DNA from: Ailurus styani
Lineage: Eukaryota > Chordata > Mammalia > Carnivora > Ailuridae
NCBI GenBank assembly: GCA_002007465.1
Contig: LNAC01000350.1
Location: 610,014 to 674,013, forward strand
Direction of reading: 5' to 3'
Length of the DNA stretch: 64,000 bases
Shown here: piece after piece, positions 33,515 to 44,490 of the stretch
Layout of the letters: each line of letters opens with the position of its first letter
Numbering within the stretch: position 1 is the stretch's first letter
Position numbers and translations under genes: made by a program
The notes under the pieces: model-generated
Database searches by the model: none
Told to the model about the DNA's origin: nothing
Seen by the model: only the letters and a program-made list of their open reading frames with translations

Positions 33515-33775
33515 TGAATGGTCAGGAGCACAAGGTTTTCAGGCCTGGCACCACCACAGCCAAGCTGTGGCTTGTGACCAAGTTACATAAACCTCCCGTG
33601 CCTCGCTTTCATCTTGGCTTCCTCCTCCCCAACACCTGGGTAGCTGCCTTCGTTAGTATGTGCTTCATCAAATTGTTCATTATTGCTTTTTTTTTTTCCA
33701 CTCATCGGTCTTCCCCAGTGCCTAGCCCACAGCTTGTGCTAAGTTAAATACTTATTATGTAAATGAATGAGAGGA
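33515..33775 (+). mobile_element. MIR SINE
   Basis: GGTCAGGAGCACAAGGTTTT head, TTGTGACCAAGTTACATAAA, CCTCCCGTGCCTCGCTTTCA, then a 3' end CCCCAGTGCCTAGCCCACAG and AATACTTATTATGTAAATGA. A T-run interrupts the core. Confidence 0.75.
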
Positions 33776-33834
33776 AAGTAGGTTTAAAAGAACGAGGGAA
33801 TTGACTACCATTCCTCTCAGTGCCATAAAGTACA

Positions 33835-34432
33835 TCAGGTAGGGTGATCCTTTTAAAAAGCAGCCTGATCGTGTGACTTCTCTGCTCAGACCCCTGTGGA
33901 GGCAGGTGTCTCCATCCCAGGAAACGCCCAAGTCCTCCCAATGGCCTGTACCTCCTTCATGATCTGGCCCCCTGTCCTTCTCTACTTTGTCTCCTATTAC
34001 TCTTCCCTAGGATTGTTTTGCACCTTCTGGTCTCCTGGCTGTTTCCTGAATTCGCAGACATGATCTCACCTCGGGGAATTTGCACTTACTGTTCCCACAA
34101 TCTGGAATGCTTTTCGCTAGAGGCCTATGGTTTTTGAATTCATTCTCTTCACATCTTTGCTCACATGCTGTTTTCTGGCTGAGGTCTTTCCCGATCTTTC
34201 TGTTGAAAATTGCAAATCACATCTCTTTCTGCACTCCCTATCCCTCACCCCAGCTTTAATATACTTCATAATTTTCTTAAAAAAAAAAGTCTGTCAGTCT
34301 CCTCCCTCACTAGAATAAAACTCCATGAGGGAAGGGATTATTTTTTCTGTTTTATCTGCTACTGTATTGCAGAACTTAGAAGTGTAAGCTCTGAATAAAT
34401 ATTTGCTAAATGAATGAATGAATGAAAGAATA
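33835..34432 (+). mobile_element. LINE-2 fragment, about 600 bp
   Basis: AAAAAGCAGCCTGATCGTGT, CTTCATGATCTGGCCCCCTG, GGGGAATTTGCACTTACTGT, AACTCCATGAGGGAAGGGAT and AATAAATATTTGCTAAATGA with a TGAATGAATGAATGAA end give the complete block order of the L2 3' part. Non-coding relic. Confidence 0.88.
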
Positions 34433-35199
34433 TCCACAGCCCACAGAAGTGAGAAAAACGGAAAATTGTTAATGAAGTTTCTTTCTGGAGACATTTATGT
34501 GGCTTTTCGCTGATGTATTTTCTTGTACAATTTTTAAATAGGAAAGGGTTTGTGGAGGCCTTGCAGTCCATCACCAGTTGGCCCTACCTCAGGTCTGGCC
34601 ACAGCCAATGGGACTAGGCAGCAGCCCTGGAGTTCACATTGTACCAGGTGCAGAGAGCCTGGACCCCCCTCCCCTCCCCATCTACTCTAGGCAGACCCAC
34701 AGAGGCATCCCCTCTGCAGATTTCCAAAACCAGCTGAATGGGGCAGAGATCTGGGCTATTAAAATACCCAATAAGCTCCTCTGAATGCTTCCAAATACTA
34801 TCTGGTATCAATTATTACATAGTTATTGTGTGCTTTCAAGACTTTTCACATAGAAGAATTCACTGGAGATTTTGTGGGCACTGCAGCCAAAAAAAAAAAA
34901 AAAAAAATTACTCGACTGTGTTTGTGGCTGGCCACAGAAGGGCTGTGGCCAAATGCCAAAGTTTTGCAAAAGCACTTCTCTAGTGAAAGCAGGAACTCCA
35001 CATTCACCTGTGCTTTTGGAACCGGGCCTTAGGAGAATTGTCTTGTTCTTTTAGATACGCGACCCAGAGAACAGCGAAACACAAACATCACATTCACAAT
35101 TCTGTGATACGTGACTTTACAAAGGCAGATATTTCACGGAAGTATCAATTAGGATAATGTTTCTAAAAGCACTTTTAAAAATCCTAAGTGTTAGAACAC
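34433..35199. other. No recognised element; poly-A run
   Basis: Contains an A run at about 34889-34907 without an identifiable retroposon upstream (the preceding sequence GATTTTGTGGGCACTGCAGCC is not a known SINE end). The remainder is unique. Confidence 0.45.
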
Positions 35200-35372
35200 C
35201 TATTTCACATATATATTTAAAATCTCATCTCACCTTCACAGCAACCATGAGGGATGGATATTATTATTATCGTCGTCATTATTTTTTGTGAAGAAACTAA
35301 AGAGCAGAAAGCTCAGATACTTCACCTGAGGTGAGTGATGGGGCCAGTAACAGGGAGGAGAGGACTCAGGAC
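35200..35372 (-). mobile_element. MIR SINE
   Basis: TCACCTTCACAGCAACCATG, AGGGATGGATATTATTATTA and GTGAAGAAACTAAAGAGCAG match the reverse-complement MIR core. Confidence 0.75.
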
Positions 35373-35775
35373 ACACACGTAATGCTTCACAGTGTTGCTA
35401 CAGGACAGGAAGTCCTAGGATCTGCTGGAGTGAAGTGAGTGCGTGGGCTTCCTCCCTGTCGTTAGTAATTTGGATTTCTTAATTTCGAGTGGACAAGTGG
35501 GCTTGGTGTTAGAAATTTGGGCTTCTGGTCATGAGCCTATTGATGCTTTGGATCATGCAAAGCTGAGTTTTAGGTATTCGCAGCCTCGTCCTGAATTCCC
35601 TCTATAGGCAAATAGACAAGGTTAACACTAAAGTCGGGGGCTAAGGTAAAAAAGACAACAGATTTTGAACCTGAAAAAAACATCAATTTTAATCCAGATT
35701 TGAATCCATAATAAATATTCCAGCCAGAAAATGAACATTATGCTGGGATTGCTTCCTTGGGTACTGTGCGGGTGT

Positions 35776-35777
<2 letters not shown>
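35373..35777. other. No recognised element
   Basis: Unique spacer. Confidence 0.5.

Positions 35778-35817
<40 letters not shown>
35778..35817. repeat. (CA)n microsatellite
   Basis: About 20 uninterrupted AC units, the longest CA run in the window. The minus-strand run of alternating C and V residues is its shadow. Confidence 0.97.
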
Positions 35818-35819
<2 letters not shown>

Positions 35820-36689
35820 TAAAGACTTAACAAATAACTGCTTTACGTTTTTGGAATATGTGGGGGAAAGTTAGATTCCCTCTTTTTCATACTGTTTTTT
35901 AAAAGGTGTAATATCCTCGGGAGTAAGTCTTCTATACTGTGTTGGGAGAATGAGTCATGCAAGGTCCACTACAAAAATCCTCCAAGCACTACCCTGGAGG
36001 TGTACCCCCTCAGGCTACCTTTAATATAAGATGCCCCACTGAAAGGAAACCGAGTCTGGGAAATGGGTAATCCAAGCTGCCCCAGGTTCCCATAGAACGC
36101 TAGCCACACGCTTCCCTTACTTATGAGCGGTGCAGAGGCTGCCTCCTTTGGATTCTGGCTCTTAGCAAGTGCAAGCAGCAGCTCCAAGCACAGAACTGCC
36201 CTAAATGTCTCTCTTTGAAGCCCCGGAGTCCACAGGCTTCTATCTGTGTCTGGCTCTGATTCATCACGGGCCTGAATGCTTCACCTGCTATGTTCAGCTT
36301 CCGATAGAGCCTGAGCCAGATTTTTAAAAAGAACAATCCCTGGCCAGTGAATCTCAGCATGAGAGAGTAGGGAGAGTGAGAAGGGTGGGAACTGAGGCTG
36401 ATAGTAATTACTTCCTATGCTCTGTCTTCGGAAGGGTATCGATATATCTCCTTCATCTGGATTTTTTTGCTCTACCTGGAACCCAGCTATCTGTTTAGAT
36501 GACTAAAACAGTTAGATGCAGACCCACAATCACTCTGGGCTTTGGAGTAGTTATGATTCATAGCAGAAATGGCATTAAAAAGAGACCAGCACAGATTTTG
36601 GAGAAATTTCTACTTATTTTCAAGATCAAAACACTTAATATTTATGTAGAAATAACTAGAAATATCCATTATTATTATCTATTAATGAA
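35818..36689. other. No recognised element
   Basis: Unique sequence. Minus-strand frames at 35969-36360 show no known domain. Confidence 0.45.
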
Positions 36690-36875
36690 CAGTTTATTCA
36701 TTCATGTATTCTCCTCTTAGATTCCATGCCCCTCTTATCATAAAGTTTATAATGCTTTGTTTAAATGGTCTGCTCAACAACTCTGTGAGGGCAGGGTTTG
36801 GGTCCACCTTGTGGATCACCATATCCCCCGTGCCTGGAAGATAGTGGGTCCTTACCAATTATTTGCTAAACAAAA
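36690..36875 (+). mobile_element. LINE-2 3' end relic
   Basis: CTCTTAGATTCCATGCCCCT, CAACTCTGTGAGGGCAGGGT, TATCCCCCGTGCCTGGAAGA and AATTATTTGCTAAACAAAAG follow L2 tail order. Confidence 0.7.
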
Positions 36876-36933
36876 GAAGGAAGAAAGGGAAGAAGTGAAA
36901 AAGGCTTTTTGAAAACTGTAGCATTTAATATAG

Positions 36934-36980
36934 AATGTGTGTGTGTGTGCGTGTGCACGCGCACATGTGCACACATGTAT
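36934..36980. repeat. (GT)n with palindromic purine-pyrimidine core
   Basis: TGTGTGTGTGTGTGCGTGTG continues into CACGCGCACATGTGCACACA, strict alternation of purine and pyrimidine over about 45 bases with self-complementary parts. This composition favours Z-DNA or cruciform structure in vitro. Confidence 0.9.
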
Positions 36981-37024
36981 ATGATTAGGTAGGAATTTAT
37001 TGTGCTGGAATATATATTTCATAT

Positions 37025-37222
37025 AATAGCTAGCATTTATTGAGCAGTAACTATGTGCCAGATGTTGTTTTAAGATTTATAGACATTGTTTCACTTAATC
37101 TTCACAATAACAATGAAGTGAGTACTATTATTTTCCTTGTTGTATAGACAAGGAGGCAAATGGAAAGAGGTTAATTAGTTTGGCCAACATTACATATAGG
37201 AAATGGCTTTGCCAGAATGTGG
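37025..37222 (-). mobile_element. MIR SINE
   Basis: AGCATTTATTGAGCAGTAAC, TATGTGCCAGATGTTGTTTT, TTCACTTAATCTTCACAATA and AGACAAGGAGGCAAATGGAA are reverse-complement MIR blocks. Confidence 0.85.
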
Positions 37223-37995
37223 ACCAGCTCGTGGGACTACAAGAATGTGCCCCTTATCACCACTGTACACAGGCTCCGTATATGTCACAGTTCCACCTCT
37301 GCAAACCCCCGTGGTGACAGGGAGAGGACATCCCCTAAAAATGTTCTGGGGTTAAAGCTGGTTGCGGAGCTCTTGCCCAAAGGAGAAAACTGTCCATTCC
37401 CGGGTACTCAGAGCACAGAGAAAGTGGATTCCCAACTTCTCAGAGACAGGACCCCAACACTGCCTTAGGGAACACAGGACTTGTCAAGCTTCTTTTTACT
37501 TCTACTCCCATGTTCCCACTAGTGAGGGGCTGCCCTGCTTTCTGTTAGTCTGATTTCAAGTCCCCCCAACCCAGCTGCTTAGACATGTTACAGTTCAGAG
37601 GTGACTCCCTTCTTTGTCACCCCGAAGTGGACCAAGACTCCCTACCTCTCAATAGTTCCAGGGCTCCCTTCTTCCTTCCCTCTCTTTTGTTACCAGTGTA
37701 TTACGATGGAGGCAGAACAATGAGGTTGTTCCTTTTTTAAGTTGTAAGACATAACTTTTGGTGTCAGAAGACAGGAGTGAGAGAGAAGACTGATGAAGAT
37801 AAGCAGGGACTGAGGAAGAAAGAGCCCGAGGCAGAGGAAGTGATGAGTACATGGATGGATGGGGCAAGACCTGGGAGAAATGGAGAGGCTGGACTCAGAA
37901 AAGAGAAGCGCTATTTCTCTATGTGAAGATAAACAGAAGAAGATTCACGAAGTTTTTAAGGAAGTTTATAGGGATTAAGGAGGATACTTGGTGAC
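37223..37995. other. No recognised element
   Basis: Unique sequence. Frames at 37217-37553 overlap each other and have no domain. Confidence 0.45.
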
Positions 37996-38010
37996 AATCA
38001 TGGGAGTTGG

Positions 38011-38335
38011 GGCACCTGGGTGGCTCAGTGGGTTAAGCCTCTGCTTTTGGCTCAGGTCATGATCTCAGGGTCCTGGGATCGAGCCCCAAAATCAGGCTCT
38101 CTGCTCAGCGGGGAGCCTGCTTCCTCCTCTCTCTGTGCCTGCCTCTCTGCCTACTTGTGATCTCTCTCTCTGTCAAATAAATAAATAAATAAATAAATAA
38201 ATCTTTATTTTTTAATTTTTTTATTTTTATTATTTTTTTTAAAGATTTTATTTATTTATTTGACACAGAGAGAGAGATTACAAGTAGGCAGAGAGGCAGG
38301 CAGAGAGACAGGGAGAGGAGGAATCTTTAAAAAAA
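38011..38335 (+). mobile_element. SINEC SINE with a second SINE nested in its tail
   Basis: The outer plus-strand SINE starts GGCACCTGGGTGGCTCAGTG and reaches AAATAAATAAATCTTTA near 38209. It resumes after the inner insert as AATCTTTAAAAAAAAA. The duplication AATCATGGGAG at 37996-38006 and 38336-38346 brackets the whole composite, so the outer copy came first. Confidence 0.9.
38210..38321 (-). mobile_element. 5'-truncated SINEC SINE nested in a SINE tail
   Basis: T-rich start, AGATTTTATTTATTTATTTG, ACACAGAGAGAGAGATTACA, AGTAGGCAGAGAGGCAGGCA, ending GGGAGAGGAGG. Only the 3' portion is present. AATCTTTA on both sides is a possible 8-bp duplication. With the outer SINE it forms an inverted repeat with arms of about 80 bp. 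Confidence 0.88.
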
Positions 38336-38350
38336 AATCATGGGAGATGG

Positions 38351-38635
38351 TCTCAAATTTTTAAGAAAAGTAGGAGGCAAGGTCAAGTGAATTCCGTGAG
38401 TGTATTTAAATGACATGCATTTACATTTTCATACTAAGGACCTACTCTGGACCTAGTTCGTCAATTTTTTGAAGAAAAAAAAAAGGACTGTCATTCGTAG
38501 TCAAGGCATAGATGACAAATATTTTACAATTCAGAATGGTGAACATCATAAATGCTAACCTTTGGTTTATCTCAGCCATAATGTAACCTCATTATGGATA
38601 CCTATCCTCACTTTAGGAAAATTCCATGTATAAAA
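38351..38635. other. No recognised element
   Basis: Short unique spacer between two SINE insertions. Confidence 0.5.
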
Positions 38636-38650
38636 CAGAAGTTTCTTTTA

Positions 38651-38870
38651 TTTTATTTTTTTATTTTTTATTTTTTAAAGATTTTATTTATTTATTTGAC
38701 AGAGAGAGAGAAAGAGATCACAAGTAGTCAGAGAGGCAGACAGAGAGAGAGAGGAGGAAGCAGGCTCCCTGCTAGGCAGAGAGCCCGATGCGGGCCTCAA
38801 TTCCAGGACCCTGAGATCATGACCTGAGCCAAAGGCAGAGGTTTTAACCCACTGAGCCACCCAGGAGCCC
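38651..38870 (-). mobile_element. Young SINEC SINE, 15-bp perfect target duplication
   Basis: T-rich start, AGATTTTATTTATTTATTTG, ATCACAAGTAGTCAGAGAGG, AGCAGGCTCCCTGCTAGGCA and end at CCACCCAGGAGCCC. CAGAAGTTTCTTTTA is exact at 38636-38650 and 38871-38885. Confidence 0.95.
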
Positions 38871-38885
38871 CAGAAGTTTCTTTTA

Positions 38886-39654
38886 AATACACATTCTGTG
38901 GGATTGTTTTGTAAAACCATTTACTTAATAAAGAGATTCTCAGAAGTTTTCTATTACTCTAGCTTCCCTATTATTTTAGTTTATAAAAATCAATCTAAGG
39001 ACTTTTAAAAGTTGTACTTTTGAGGTAAGGTAATTTGTTTTAAATTGAAGACTAAATGCTTTCTCAGGATGCATATTCATAAATGGCGTTTTAAAAATGC
39101 ATCCTTTACTTATGGAAAAGAAGTTACATGAAAGCATACAATAATTTTGAACTTAAAAAACAGATATTATTTTGAATACCATTTATGATGGATGATGAGG
39201 CCTCCATCACTAACAGTAAGTTCCCTAGGTGGGCTTCTGATAAAAACACAGAAACCAAAAACTTAGTCATGATTAGTAGAATTCACTAAGACCCTGGTGC
39301 AGAGCTAAACAGGAGTTGATGTGGGAGTAGGAGAATCAGAGGTCCTCTGGGGATAAGAACTGCATCTCAGAAGAGAACAAGAGTCTATAGCTGTCCTTAG
39401 GTCCTGCAGGTAAAGAGGAAGAAGGAAAATGCTGTGGAAATGTCATACACAAAACAAAAAATAAAGGGAACAGATAGCAGGATGCTATGTGGAAGCAGGA
39501 GATAAATAAATAAGAAGGCAGAATTCCCTTCTATCCTTTCAATTCCTACTGAAGGCCTGGATAGTTCCTCAGCCACCTTGACCAAAGAGTAGAGGGTCAC
39601 CTCTAATGGCCACTTTATCCTCAGTCAGCAAGCCTTCTGTGTCCCCTCCACCAG
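38886..39654. other. No recognised element
   Basis: AT-rich unique sequence. Confidence 0.45.
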
Positions 39655-39868
39655 GCCAGTATTTCCCAGCATCTATTGCCACTCTCTGTTTCTCCTTACT
39701 TTCACTAGGAAACTCTCAGTCTGTCACCTGCCCTCTAGCACCCTATACGTAGCTGCCGGAGTCATCTTTTCTAAGGAAGAACTCTGACTAGGTCACCCCT
39801 TGCTTGAAAACTTTGAATGGCTTCCCAGTATATGCTGAGCACAGTCAAAGATGATTACATTAAGTATC
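39655..39868 (+). mobile_element. LINE-2 relic
   Basis: GCCGGAGTCATCTTTTCTAA, GACTAGGTCACCCCTTGCTT and TTTGAATGGCTTCCCAGTAT correspond to the L2 segment preceding CTTAGGATAAAG. It ends where a MER5 copy is inserted. Confidence 0.75.
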
Positions 39869-39876
39869 GCTTAGAG

Positions 39877-40061
39877 CAGTGGTTCTCAAAGTGTGGTATC
39901 TGAATCATCAGCCTCAGCATCCTCTGGGAACTGCTTAGAAATGCAAATTTTTAACCCTGCATCACACCTACCCAATCAAACCTCTAGATGGAGGCCCCAA
40001 AATCTATGCTTTAAGAAGCCTTCCACGTGATTCTGATGCATAGTAAATTTGAGAAACATTG
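39877..40061. mobile_element. MER5A hAT transposon, full length with both ends
   Basis: Starts CAGTGGTTCTCAAAGTGTGG and ends TTTGAGAAACATTG, so both terminal inverted repeats are preserved. Flanking 8-mers GCTTAGAG (39869-39876) and GTTTAGTG (40062-40069) agree at 6 of 8 positions, consistent with the 8-bp hAT duplication. Best-preserved MER5 in the window. Confidence 0.92.
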
Positions 40062-40071
40062 GTTTAGTGAT

Positions 40072-40295
40072 TAAAACCAGGAACTCTGGCTTCAGATGGC
40101 TTAGTCTCAAATCCTCCTCTAGCCTACTAGCTGTACTCCTTACACAAGTTTCTCCATAGGTCTCAGATTACTCATTTTAAAATGGAGGTCTGAGATTGCT
40201 ACTATGAGGTATAAACAGATCATATATAATGTATAACATGGTGCCTACGCATATGGAGCCCTCGATAAATATCACCATTACTGAGTATTGTTATT
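40072..40295 (+). mobile_element. MIR SINE, near full length
   Basis: TTAAAACCAGGAACTCTGGC, TCAAATCCTCCTCTAGCCTA, CACAAGTTTCTCCATAGGTC, CATTTTAAAATGGAGGTCTG and a 3' CCTCGATAAATATCACC end. Confidence 0.85.
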
Positions 40296-40561
40296 AAAGG
40301 CTACCTCTGCACCAGTCCCGAACTACTTCCCACAGTATGGCTCAGTTGATCCACTCACCGTTCTGGGCAGATCTTATGCCACTAGCACATATGTGGGCTC
40401 GACTGTTTGACATATGAATCAGTGAGGAGTGAATGCCAGAAAATTCTTGATAATAATTAAGTGCCTTAGGGAAGGAGCTTAGTTTGAAATTGCAGCGAAA
40501 ATTCTAATGAATGTTAATGAGGCATTGATTTACTATCGGACCTGAGAAAATATGATAAACC

Positions 40562-40665
40562 AGTTGCTTTTATTCCCATCTGTAAAATGGGATTAATATC
40601 ATTAACCTCCTTTAAAAGAATTACCCCTACAGATACATAGCACATAGAAAGTTCTCACAGGTGTT
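40562..40665 (+). mobile_element. MIR SINE, partial
   Basis: TCCCATCTGTAAAATGGGAT, TAATATCATTAACCTCCTTT and TAGCACATAGAAAGTTCTCA are the distal MIR blocks. Confidence 0.75.
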
Positions 40666-41199
40666 GAAGATGATTCCTCTGATACATAATAATGAATCCT
40701 ATTTGCCAAAATGGGGACAAGCTATAAATAATCTCCATCAGCAGATCGGGGGACTGCGGACTATGATGTTTCTGTTTTATTTTGAATTGTTATCAGCATT
40801 TCCTCAATTCTGGTCATGGGAAATGCATTATAAAACTTTTAGACTTCTGTCACATTTGAGGAGAGGATGCTAGAGAAAATATTGTCTGTCGTGTGGTTAG
40901 CAATTACTGAGATCATTTGTGTGAATTGTCAATAAGGACATATCATCTATGTAGAATGTTTGAATACTGGAAAATCCCAAAAATAAGGTGCCTCAAGCTA
41001 TCAGAATAAGGGTTGGGAAAAGTGTGGATGTATGAGAGCACATCCTTTACTACTGCCGCAGAAATAAAATGTCTGAATTAGTGATGAGGAATATTCAGTG
41101 CCTCCTCCACATGTGAAGTAGATATCACGTTACCATTGGAAACCTGTAGCACTCTCCATGACTTGTCATTTCTCTTTCAAACCTAGCCAGATCTTAACT
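40666..41199. other. No recognised element
   Basis: Unique sequence. Confidence 0.45.
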
Positions 41200-41680
41200 A
41201 AAGCCTAATTCTGACAATATAGTAACTGATCTCCTCTGCCATTAGGCAGCCCCTTCCCGTCTCCAGGCCACAGCAAAATTGTGGAAATGACCCTCCTATA
41301 AAACAAGGGTGACCATGCTACTTACTGCTTAGGTCCCATGGCCCAGGTCCCTAGCAGCAGACCTGGTCTACTTCTCCAGCCTCAGCACCTGTTGAGCTCT
41401 GCCTTATATGCGTAGGCCCCACTGAAATGAATTTCTTGGTCACAGTACCCTCACAAAAGCCCCACAGTAAATGGACTCTGTCTCAATTACAGGCATTTAC
41501 TGCATTGTACTGTATGGATTTGATAATTCCTTCCTGACTAGACCTTTACCATCTTCAATCAAGAACCATTTCTTATTTCTGCCTATATTTTCAGCATTTA
41601 GCAAAATATCTGGAAATTTGGAACCCTCTCCCTATTCTAGTAAGTAGTGCTTGAACAGACGAATGAATGAGTGGATAGCA
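41200..41680 (+). mobile_element. LINE-2 relic
   Basis: CCTCCTATAAAACAAGGGTG, ACCATGCTACTTACTGCTTA, CTTCTCCAGCCTCAGCACCT, and the tail TCAGCATTTAGCAAAATATC with GACGAATGAATGAGTGG follow L2 order over about 480 bp with heavy divergence. Confidence 0.55.
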
Positions 41681-42741
41681 GCATTCTTTGACTAGTCTTC
41701 AAAATTCGTTAACTTTTTTCTTGGCTCATGGGAAATTTCAGAGCAAAAAGAAATGGCCAGGTTTTAAAAAATCTTGAAATACCTAAGTTATGATCAATAA
41801 AGTTATAGATGTAAACGATTTCCTTTTCAGATTCACATTCGCAGCACAGTTTCCGCTCATAGATCCCCAGAAGATGACTTCATTAGGAAGTGGATGATCT
41901 CTGTCTTCCTCCTCTCCAGTGTGGCTCTTTAGATAAGAGTACTATTCTCTACTCACATTCTCCACAAAAGTCAAGTTTCTCCTTGACTGAATCAGATATC
42001 AGCATTTTGTGGGAATAAAGGAGGTAAACTGGCTTTTCAGGGCATTAGACTGACATGGGTACTGTGGTCATTTTAACAACTGAAGATCTCCAGTCCAAAG
42101 TAAGAGCCAATTGAAGAGGACTAGGTTTCTGAAGATGAAAACCTCAGACTTACCTTAAATTCCATCACACTTATTGTTTGACCGAGCTCGAATGTCCTTG
42201 TCAGATTCCTCACTTAATTATTCCCATCAGTGATCAGTCTCCAGGCCTCACCTGTTGTCTCTGCCTGCGTCAAACCTTGATCTCCTTAGTTTGACTACAT
42301 CGGATGGCAGTCACCTGCCTGACCTCAGTTGTGTTTGACCTCAATTACCTGCAATTTCTTCCTGACTTCTGCCTTAATTAGGCCTTCACTTGTGCCTCTT
42401 ATAGAACTGGTTGCCAACAGCAACCATCAAAGAGCAACCCCCAGTGAGACCTCAGAGAGCACATTGTCTCCCAGTGTCCTTGTGACACGTACGGGTAGCG
42501 CAAAATATAGAATTTAACCATAGTTTTGGTTAGTCATATATTTTTTTCTTTCTGAGAGGCCATCCCAGAAAATGTCTTTTGAATCTCAAATTAGGTGTAG
42601 GGTGGTTTTTCTCAACCACAAAGGATGAAGGGAAAATAACAAGTGACTGCTATTTCTCACGTATTTCTCATCATAACATCAAATCTTGGGCTGGTTTTCT
42701 TCCTAAGCTCAGTAAATCTCCTTTATCCCCTGCATTCACTT
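41681..42741. other. No gene supported
   Basis: Unique sequence. A polypyrimidine-AG word (TTTCCTTTTCAG at 41819-41830) precedes a 33-codon open stretch ending at TAG 41930-41932. No domain or partner exon is visible, so it is not annotated as an exon. Confidence 0.4.
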
Positions 42742-43193
42742 CCTAGGGCTGTTATAACAAAGTTCCAGAAACTGGACACCCTAAAATAACAGAAATTTAC
42801 TCTCTCACAGTTATGGAAGCTAGAAGTCCAAAATGAAGGTTGGTTTCTTCTGAAAGTTCTGAGGGAGAACCTGTTCCCTGCCTGTCTCTAGCTTCTGGGG
42901 ACAGCTAGCAATGCTCCATGTTCCTGTTTTGTAGATGCTATCACCTCTGCCTCCATTGTCTTCACATAGCATTCGCTCTCTCCTCTTCAAAGAAGAACAC
43001 AATGGATTAAGGGCTCATAATGAACTCATAATTAAGGGCTCATAAGAACTCATAATGGATTAAGGGCCCACCCTACTCCAGAATGACCTCAATTTATTAC
43101 ATCTGTAAGAAGCCTATTTCCAAATAAGGTCATGGTTTGAGGTACTGGGGGTTAGGACATTGACCTTTCTGGGGGACACAATTCAATCCATGG
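42742..43193 (-). mobile_element. MaLR (MLT1/MST-like) LTR
   Basis: CTTCCTAGGGCTGTTATAAC, AACAGAAATTTACTCTCTCA, CAGTTATGGAAGCTAGAAGT, GGATTAAGGGCCCACCCTAC, CAAATAAGGTCATGGTTTGA, GGTACTGGGGGTTAGGACAT and GGGGGACACAATTCAATCC are the reverse-complement blocks of an ERVL-MaLR LTR. A local triplication of GGGCTCATAA-like words lies at 43003-43065. Confidence 0.85.
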
Positions 43194-43261
43194 CATCCCC
43201 TCACATTTGAAGGCATAGCCCTGACCTTGGTTTTATCATGCATGCCAAATAATTTCTTATG

Positions 43262-43470
43262 CTGTCCTGGAAAGAGCACACAAGGGCTTTGTGGCTGGTC
43301 AGACTGGGGTCAACCCCAGCTTCCCTACTTACTACTTCAGGGCCTAATTTCTGTTTTGACCAGTTTTGCCATCTTCAAAATAAAGATATCTACTTTGAAG
43401 GTAGCTAGGAATATTAAATTAGATAATATAAACATGGTACATAGTAAATTATCAATAAATTTATTGAGAA
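43262..43470 (+). mobile_element. MIR SINE
   Basis: GTCAACCCCAGCTTCCCTAC, TGCCATCTTCAAAATAAAGA and ATGGTACATAGTAAATTATC, with a 3' AATAAATTTATTGAG end, follow the MIR order. Confidence 0.75.
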
Positions 43471-44490
43471 TTTCCTTCATTAATGAATGATTATTAAATA
43501 GCAGAGGGAGGGGAAGCAATTTCTATTAAAATGAACCTCTGCATCAATGTTTCTCTTGGACTTAATAATGACCATTTCAGTACAAGTACACATACAGTTG
43601 CACCAGTTGCTGAAAGGCTCATAAAGCCCTTTCAGCTTGTCAGCTTGTGAACCTCTAACACAAATGTAGAGTTGTGGGTAAGTGCTTTAAAACAATTACT
43701 CCTGACATTTTGGTAAGAATGCATTTATTAGACCATGTCTCATATTTGACTGTGAAAATAAACAAGTGCCTAAATGATCTGGCTTTAAATGCTCTATAAA
43801 ATCTCTATTTCAGTACTCCGTTCTATGATTCATCAAGGAAGCTTCCATTTTGGTGTGCCCGGGTAAATCTGGCTATGTGAAGTCTTTGAATTAAAAAACA
43901 TGGTTATGGTTTACTGCTTGACAGTCTTTTTAAGGGAGAAAAGGCAGGCACTGAATCACCAAGATAACTTTATTTAAACTTAATTAGTTGTTGGAGGATT
44001 ATTTACTCCCCTTAGTCTATAAAAAAACAAAGGTCTGTCAGCACCAGATGCATCTGATTTTTGCAGATGTGGCTGTGGCTTCTGAAATCTTTAAAGATTC
44101 ATCTTAAATATGCTTTCAGGTCTCCCTTTTGTGAAACTTTGACAGGATAATAGAATTAGATTTGCTGAATTTCACTAAACTGTAAAGTAACGTGTCATCA
44201 GCTTCACTAACTTCTCAAAAAATATTTCTCTCTGGTAATGCTCATCAATCTAGCTTTTCAACCCCTAAACACGAAGCTCTGAAACAAAAAGGATGACTCC
44301 ATCAGTTTCACAAGTGACAAGATGTTAAACATTTAACACTCCCACATTGTAGCACCAGCTGCTTCCGGATAATGTAGACTTGCTTAGGCCTGGTTTAGAG
44401 AGAAAGGGAGGAGAAGAAAAAGAAAGAAGGAAGGACAGAAAAGGAATAACTCTTGTAGTGAGAGGGCAAAATTCCCTGCAGATGTGGAGG
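43471..44490. other. No gene; unique AT-rich DNA
   Basis: 1 kb without recognised repeats. Homeodomain-like TTAATTAGTTG occurs near 43980. A short purine run lies at 44398-44445. Confidence 0.45.

Noticed and set aside
41819..41932. Polypyrimidine-AG acceptor-like word followed by a 33-codon open frame ending in TAG
   Set aside because: No recognisable protein, no partner exon, and such words are frequent by chance in this much noncoding DNA.
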